Source: Prorocentrum cordatum (Eukaryota > Sar > Dinophyceae > Prorocentrales > Prorocentraceae). Taken from it: DNA of 64,000 nucleotides. The notes beneath the pieces were generated by a model. It was not told the origin of the DNA. It did not search any database and saw only the letters and a list, made by a program, of their open reading frames with translations. A program made the position numbers and the translations under genes. Shown here one piece after another: positions 61,552-64,000 of the stretch (position 1 is the stretch's first letter; each line of letters begins with the position of its first letter). The stretch covers positions 654,910 to 718,909 of the forward strand of contig CAUYUJ010015283.1 in assembly GCA_963575745.1 (NCBI GenBank). The letters run 5' to 3'.

Positions 61552-64000
61552 GACCTGTCTCCATGGGGTCAGGGAACGCTTCGGCCAATCTCGCGAACGA
61601 AAAGGCCAACCGGCTGTCGGCTGTCGGGGGGCCATCGAGCGGGCAGTCGGCGCCCAGGCCAGAGGCGCAGACAGGAGGAGCAGAGCGGGCGCGCGCGCGC
61701 TAACCGCGCGCGCTTGGGAATAAAATCGGGAGAAGGGAGTGGGTGACTGACCCGGTGGCTTTGGCTCTGAAGCCGCTGTAGTGCCTTGCTTTTCTTACCC
61801 TGCTTTGAGTCAGTCAGCGCGGCGTTCTTCCAGAAACCACTCTTGCCCTGTGGCCGCCCGCCGTGCTGCGCGGTCCGCTGCGCAGCGTTGGGGGGCGATC
61901 GCTTTGACACGAACTACTTCAAGGCAAGTGGCAGCCTCGTGGATGTTGGCGCAGCCATTCTTGGACTTGGAGGTGATGTCCGCATATGGATTGTTAATCA
62001 TGGGCACTCGGTGGACGTCGCCAGGCGTCATCCCCTCGATGTGTAGGTCGCAGATCTCGCCCCTGAATTCGTTCACGTCTTGACCGAGCGTTTTGGCGAC
62101 AGTCTCCAATCGCTTATTGTCCAGCGGTCGGTGCATGACCCACGGAAGCCCGCTGACAATTGGACCATCTTGTAGTGGCGTAGCGAGGCCAGACTCGATC
62201 TTCTTGTCGCAGTAAGCGAACCTGGAGAAGCCAAGGACGTCGGGGCGGCACCTGAAACACCTTGTGAGAAGTACTGTGGCAGGACTGTCCTCGTCGAAGG
62301 AGTCTTGAACTTTCTCGAAAGGGATACATGTAGCCCCAAGTATACTGCTTACCGGGACTGCACTGTGGGCGGAAGCTGCTTGGGATCGCCTACAGGCACG
62401 ATGTGAGCACCAGTCGACCATGATGTCGATGGAGATGGCAGCAGAGACCTCGTTGATCTGGCCACCCTCGTCGATGATACCCAGGATCGCCTTGGGTGCG
62501 CCGGGCTGGTCGAGCCTCCAGCAGCCTTCGTGGGTCGCAATGATGACGCTGCATTTGCTGCTGAGGGCGTCTTTGAACATCCGCCAGCCCTTACTCTTGC
62601 TGGACCTGTTGGGCTCGGTGTTCCACGCGCGCCGATTGTGGCTGGTGGCTGACAGTTTGTGAGAGGGGGGATGCGCGATGCGTTCGTCCTCTGCTAGTCG
62701 CGCAGCGCAGCTCGGGCATTGCAGAAAGTTGACGAGGCGGCCCTCCCTGCGGGCTGTTTCGAGGGCGACGGCTGTTTGGTCTGCTGCTGCGTTGGAGCCA
62801 GCGACGGCGAGAACAGTGGAACCGAGTCCCGCGACGTGCGCCCAGAGCCTGGCAAAAGCGGCAATGAAACGCATTTTCCCTGCGCCAGGTGGGCCTTGTA
62901 CCGCCGCGACGAGATGTTTGACGGATGAGCGGAGTGCCTGCCTATGACCCCTTTGATGGTGCCCTCAGCGGGCGCGCTGTTGGCTCGCTGCCACGCCGAG
63001 CCGGGGTGTTCGTCTATTCCGGCGCTCATGTTCGTTTCCAAGGCGTCCGGCCCGCTCCCTGGGTCGCCAAACTGGTCGGGATCAAGCAGCGGGCCTCCGA
63101 GCGGTGCACGACTTCGGAGGCGCAGGAAGTATCCGCTTAGTGCGTTTCTGTGGGTGCCGTTGGATATTTGTTTCTCCCCGCTGTCGTCTGTCGCAAAAGC
63201 CGGCGCGCGTGGCGACGCAGAAAGCGCGGCCCCCCATGGGCCGCCTCGGTGTACGTTGGAGTGGTGCACGTTCGTCAGGGCGGTTTTGACCTTTTCGCGC
63301 AGGATCGCACCGGGCGCGATGCCCACGCTGCAGCGAGGCGCCCGTGTTTTCTGGCAGCGGCGCTACAGAAGAGGTGCTGTGTAGTTGTCCGTCGACCTTG
63401 TCGTGCTTGACCAGAAAGCCGTTGGTTGGGCATACGCGACAACGCGGATGGAGCCTCCGTTTGTCGTCTGGGATGACCCCCCCGGGGAAGCGAGGGAAGA
63501 CCGCGCGGAGGCAGGCGATTACGTCGGTGTTGGGTCCTTCGAATGACAGCAGCACCCTCGTACTCCTTCATCCCCACAGTCTGCTGTCAGCTGCCACTCG
63601 GTGTCCCAGTTGACCACGTAGTGGTCCGTGGCTTCGCTCTCCTCGATCCAATCCTCCAGTTTGCACTCCTGAATGAACCAGCGCCGACTCGCTGGTGTCA
63701 CCAGTTCCAGGCTAGAGTCTTAGGCGCAGGAACGCCTGGCTTTCAAATCCATGCGAGTCTTGGTTTCTTACCGTCGTAGTCTGGGTCAAAAATGACACGC
63801 ATTTCAACATGGCTCACCCGAACAAGTCTGGCTACGTGTTCCTTGACGTCAGTCGCCCAAGCGCTGGGCAGAGCGACTCCGCTGGGGGCACTTCCGGCGG
63901 GGATCGAGGGAACGATCGCTTGTCTTCCGTGATCCCACCTGAAACTGTAGATCGCCTTGATTTCAGCGGCGGCATCTCGTCCACGACCCGCAGTGACAGC
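57196..64000 (-). CDS. UPF1-like SF1 helicase gene, multi-exon, 5' partial, with frame defects
   Basis: A large minus-strand gene running off the window edge. The centre encodes a superfamily 1 helicase with UPF1/SEN1-type motifs, expected to bind nucleic acid and use ATP to unwind it. Motifs: I GPPGAGKM, Ia AGSNAAADQ, II DEGGQ, III GDPKQLPP, IV-like CFRCRPDV, V QGGEADAVI, VI NVALTRSR. More than 1,000 residues follow, with Cys pairs and a KKRK basic stretch; I know no family for them. Phase-consistent introns: 63,692-63,771; 63,468-63,563; 63,328-63,366; 61,159-61,289; 60,928-61,042; 60,189-60,261; 59,811-59,895; 59,320-59,365; 58,916-58,956; 58,511-58,599; 58,160-58,260; 58,001-58,109; 57,552-57,618. 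Junctions between 63,327 and 61,485 are unresolved. Motif I has Met for Thr, motif III is out of frame, and a GACT duplication precedes motif V. Confidence 0.7.
57619..58159 (-). CDS. Helicase gene, micro-exon and next exon
   Basis: A 50-nt exon (58,110-58,159) reads VLMDPGGDVLECGPSK and ends at a consensus-like AAG|GTGAGC donor. After a 109-nt intron, exon 57,619-58,000 reads TIDPRRRGCEIRRAGPLQKG and later KWVPFSKNPLTIHEPEKNDG. Alternatively 58,048 could be the ATG of a separate downstream gene (MATTLGRLTMQH in the same frame); the donor quality favours one gene. Confidence 0.5.
58261..58915 (-). CDS. Helicase gene, two exons
   Basis: Exon 58,600-58,915 reads FKSIYSVANDIFYVLKNQYE and FNWLNVLACSALAWTF, hydrophobic and non-repetitive. 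Exon 58,261-58,510 starts after CGTTAG with LGNIRQIHAPTRDWIS and continues RMATLADNAEEHILALCDPG. The intron between them (58,511-58,599) is 89 nt, GT-AG. If the following 101-nt intron is not used, the frame stops at 58,250. No family recognised. Confidence 0.55.
58916..58956 (-). other. 41-nt intron
   Basis: GTGGACC...GGTCCAG, with matching GTGGACC/GGTCCA words near the ends that could pair. Removing it joins DLFFQA to NMPVHFKS in frame. Confidence 0.5.
58957..59319 (-). CDS. Helicase gene exon with WYCGGC and KKRK
   Basis: Reads GEWNAGWYCGGCLAHI (CGGC at 59,283-59,294), then ARTSKKRKED, a possible nuclear localisation signal, an acidic SDDDDG and a helical-looking SERVDAIKRMLSDIR. The next intron is only 41 nt. 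120 codons, entry and exit phases consistent. Confidence 0.55.
59320..59365 (-). other. 46-nt intron
   Basis: GTGCAACC...GGACGAG. Removing it joins GDAEQ to GEWNAGWYCGGC in frame; reading through meets a TGA. Confidence 0.5.
59366..59810 (-). CDS. Helicase gene exon, Cys-rich
   Basis: Starts WREGLNCRWLCTGCW (Cys at 59,767-59,790). A Pro/Arg/Asn-rich linker follows, then CDSC with two further Cys (59,407-59,472) near CTWRRGELAVRC. It closes with GDAEQ across a 46-nt intron. The W-x-C-x2-C word recurs in the next exon, suggesting repeated zinc-binding modules; this is inference from spacing. Confidence 0.55.
59896..60188 (-). CDS. Helicase gene exon with C-x2-C...H-x-H...C cluster
   Basis: Reads TTSCTICQLYKSITGNHKHL then GC (Cys/His cluster at 60,074-60,130), a likely zinc-binding knuckle by spacing only. 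Ends SFYCDD before a GTCAGA donor. Phase-consistent with the exons on both sides. Confidence 0.55.
60262..60927 (-). CDS. Helicase gene exon, 666 nt
   Basis: Starts after CTACGACAG and reads QVWSHKGFIFDVTVGADACN; ends LTSHHHDGSKQGG. It contains an Ile/Met-rich hydrophobic patch (TALIMMMLAL) and scattered Cys. No family recognised. Entry and exit phases both agree with the neighbouring exons. Confidence 0.55.
61043..61158 (-). CDS. Helicase gene exon, 39 codons
   Basis: Begins after AGGCAG in phase 0 with QPSRINTGRCTQH, ends DRPLPEG with two bases left. Reads KVQMRWDQAKGFVYSIDRP, a balanced composition. It is flanked by introns of 131 and 115 nt. Function unknown. Confidence 0.55.
61290..61485 (-). 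CDS. Helicase exon with motifs V and VI
   Basis: It reads QGGEADAVIYLTMCSNG (motif V region 61,458-61,493), then GFLDAPNRTNVALTRSRR (motif VI core NVALTRSR, 61,371-61,394) and LIGD (to 61,347), the standard end of the UPF1-type second RecA fold. It closes in phase 0 at a GTGGCC donor. Motif VI is intact, including the Thr-Arg pair. Confidence 0.8.
61486..61798 (-). other. Apparent intron with CT microsatellite, bounded by CAGGG repeats
   Basis: On the minus strand it begins GTAAGAAAAG and ends in a (CT)n tract (GA on plus, about 61,510-61,549), then GACGCCAG. CAGGG occurs at both exon-intron borders, so the exact splice position is ambiguous by a few bases. Removing the stretch between the CAGGG words brings DSKQ next to GGEADAVI, a good motif V. 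An internal GCGC-rich palindromic patch lies near 61,690-61,710. Confidence 0.5.
61799..62937 (-). CDS. Helicase core: motifs I, Ia, II, III, IV
   Basis: The first RecA-like fold opens with ALRSSVKHLVAAVQ leading into motif I GPPGAGKM (62,872-62,895). Motif Ia AGSNAAADQ is at 62,776-62,802. A Cys pair CPSC follows, then motif II DEGGQ at 62,458-62,472 (DEAxQ in UPF1 relatives). Motif III GDPKQLPP (62,367-62,390) has the expected spacing from motif II but is read one frame over. The motif IV-like CFRCRPDV (62,236-62,259) is back in the first frame, as is NIHEA (61,933-61,947). Then VKAIAPQ resembles the conserved IGVITPY segment. The frame ends at a stop created by a tandem GACT at 61,807-61,815. 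Confidence 0.8.
62938..63327 (-). CDS. Helicase gene, exon before motif I
   Basis: It starts after CTGCAG with a phase matching the 39-nt intron at 63,328-63,366, and reads VGIAPGAILREKVKTALTN. The frame stays open to about 62,938, but the join to the motif I exon is one base out of frame there. A longer intron could lie inside (a GTGCAC near 63,110 and a CTGAG near 62,963 would also restore phase), or an indel is present. No domain is recognised. Confidence 0.45.
63328..63366 (-). other. 39-nt intron
   Basis: GTAGCG...GCTGCAG. Reading through it meets a TAG in the incoming frame at once; removing it keeps phase. Confidence 0.5.
63367..64000 (-). CDS. Helicase gene, 5' exons (three)
   Basis: Exon 63,772-64,000 is open from the window edge, 76 codons plus one base, ending ...IFDPDYD with a GTAAG donor. 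Exon 63,564-63,691 starts after CACCAG and reads RRWFIQECKLEDWIEESEAT. Exon 63,367-63,467 starts after CATCCCAG and reads NGGSIRVVAYAQPTAFW. The intervening introns are 80 and 96 nt and each junction preserves phase. No domain is recognised in this amino-terminal part. Confidence 0.6.

Overview
This window looks like nuclear DNA of a core dinoflagellate; I cannot name the genus. Three things point there. The degenerate LINE copies carry an RT, CCHC-like finger and RNase H layout of a style I associate with dinoflagellates. Satellites, microsatellites and MITE-like foldbacks fill most of the window. The one convincing gene is cut by many short GT-AG introns. I see no bacterial operons, rRNA, complete tRNA or CRISPR array. 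Function was judged by eye only; no search was run.

Layout. 1-4.5 kb: microsatellites and unassigned GC-rich DNA. 4.5-18.1 kb: two blocks of a ~0.85-1.1 kb macrosatellite, interrupted by a CCA block (6.1-7.5 kb), a 103-bp satellite with higher-order structure (11.1-13.3 kb) and a CGT block (13.6-14.2 kb). 18.8-19.8 kb: three ~350-bp repeats, each with a tRNA-like T-arm/B-box on the minus strand. 20.6-26.1 kb: microsatellites and GC-rich degenerate repeats. 26.3-30.8 kb: about 90 copies of a ~50-bp repeat whose orientation flips near 28,249. 31-34.5 kb: polypurine/polypyrimidine tracts. 34.9-36.7 kb: a minus-strand LINE relic and a MITE-like element. 39.5-43.9 kb: a broken plus-strand LINE with RT, zinc finger and RNase H. 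45.9-49.5 kb: CTA and CAGCCT arrays and a 73-bp satellite. 49.9-52 kb: another minus-strand LINE relic. 53.0-53.8 kb: a cluster of foldback elements. 54.6-57.2 kb: microrepeats and a 108-bp duplication.

57.2-64.0 kb, minus strand: a large multi-exon gene running off the right edge. It encodes a UPF1-like superfamily 1 helicase with recognisable motifs I, Ia, II, III, IV, V and VI, followed by more than 1,000 residues of unfamiliar, partly Cys-rich sequence. I could phase 13 GT-AG introns of 39-131 nt by reading frame. The core also has a Met where motif I normally has Thr/Ser, a frame break around motif III and a 4-nt tandem duplication just before motif V. It is therefore either a recently decaying copy, a diverged protein, or a gene with local sequence errors. 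Nothing in the window shows a pathway shared between genes; the rest is repeats and mobile-element debris.
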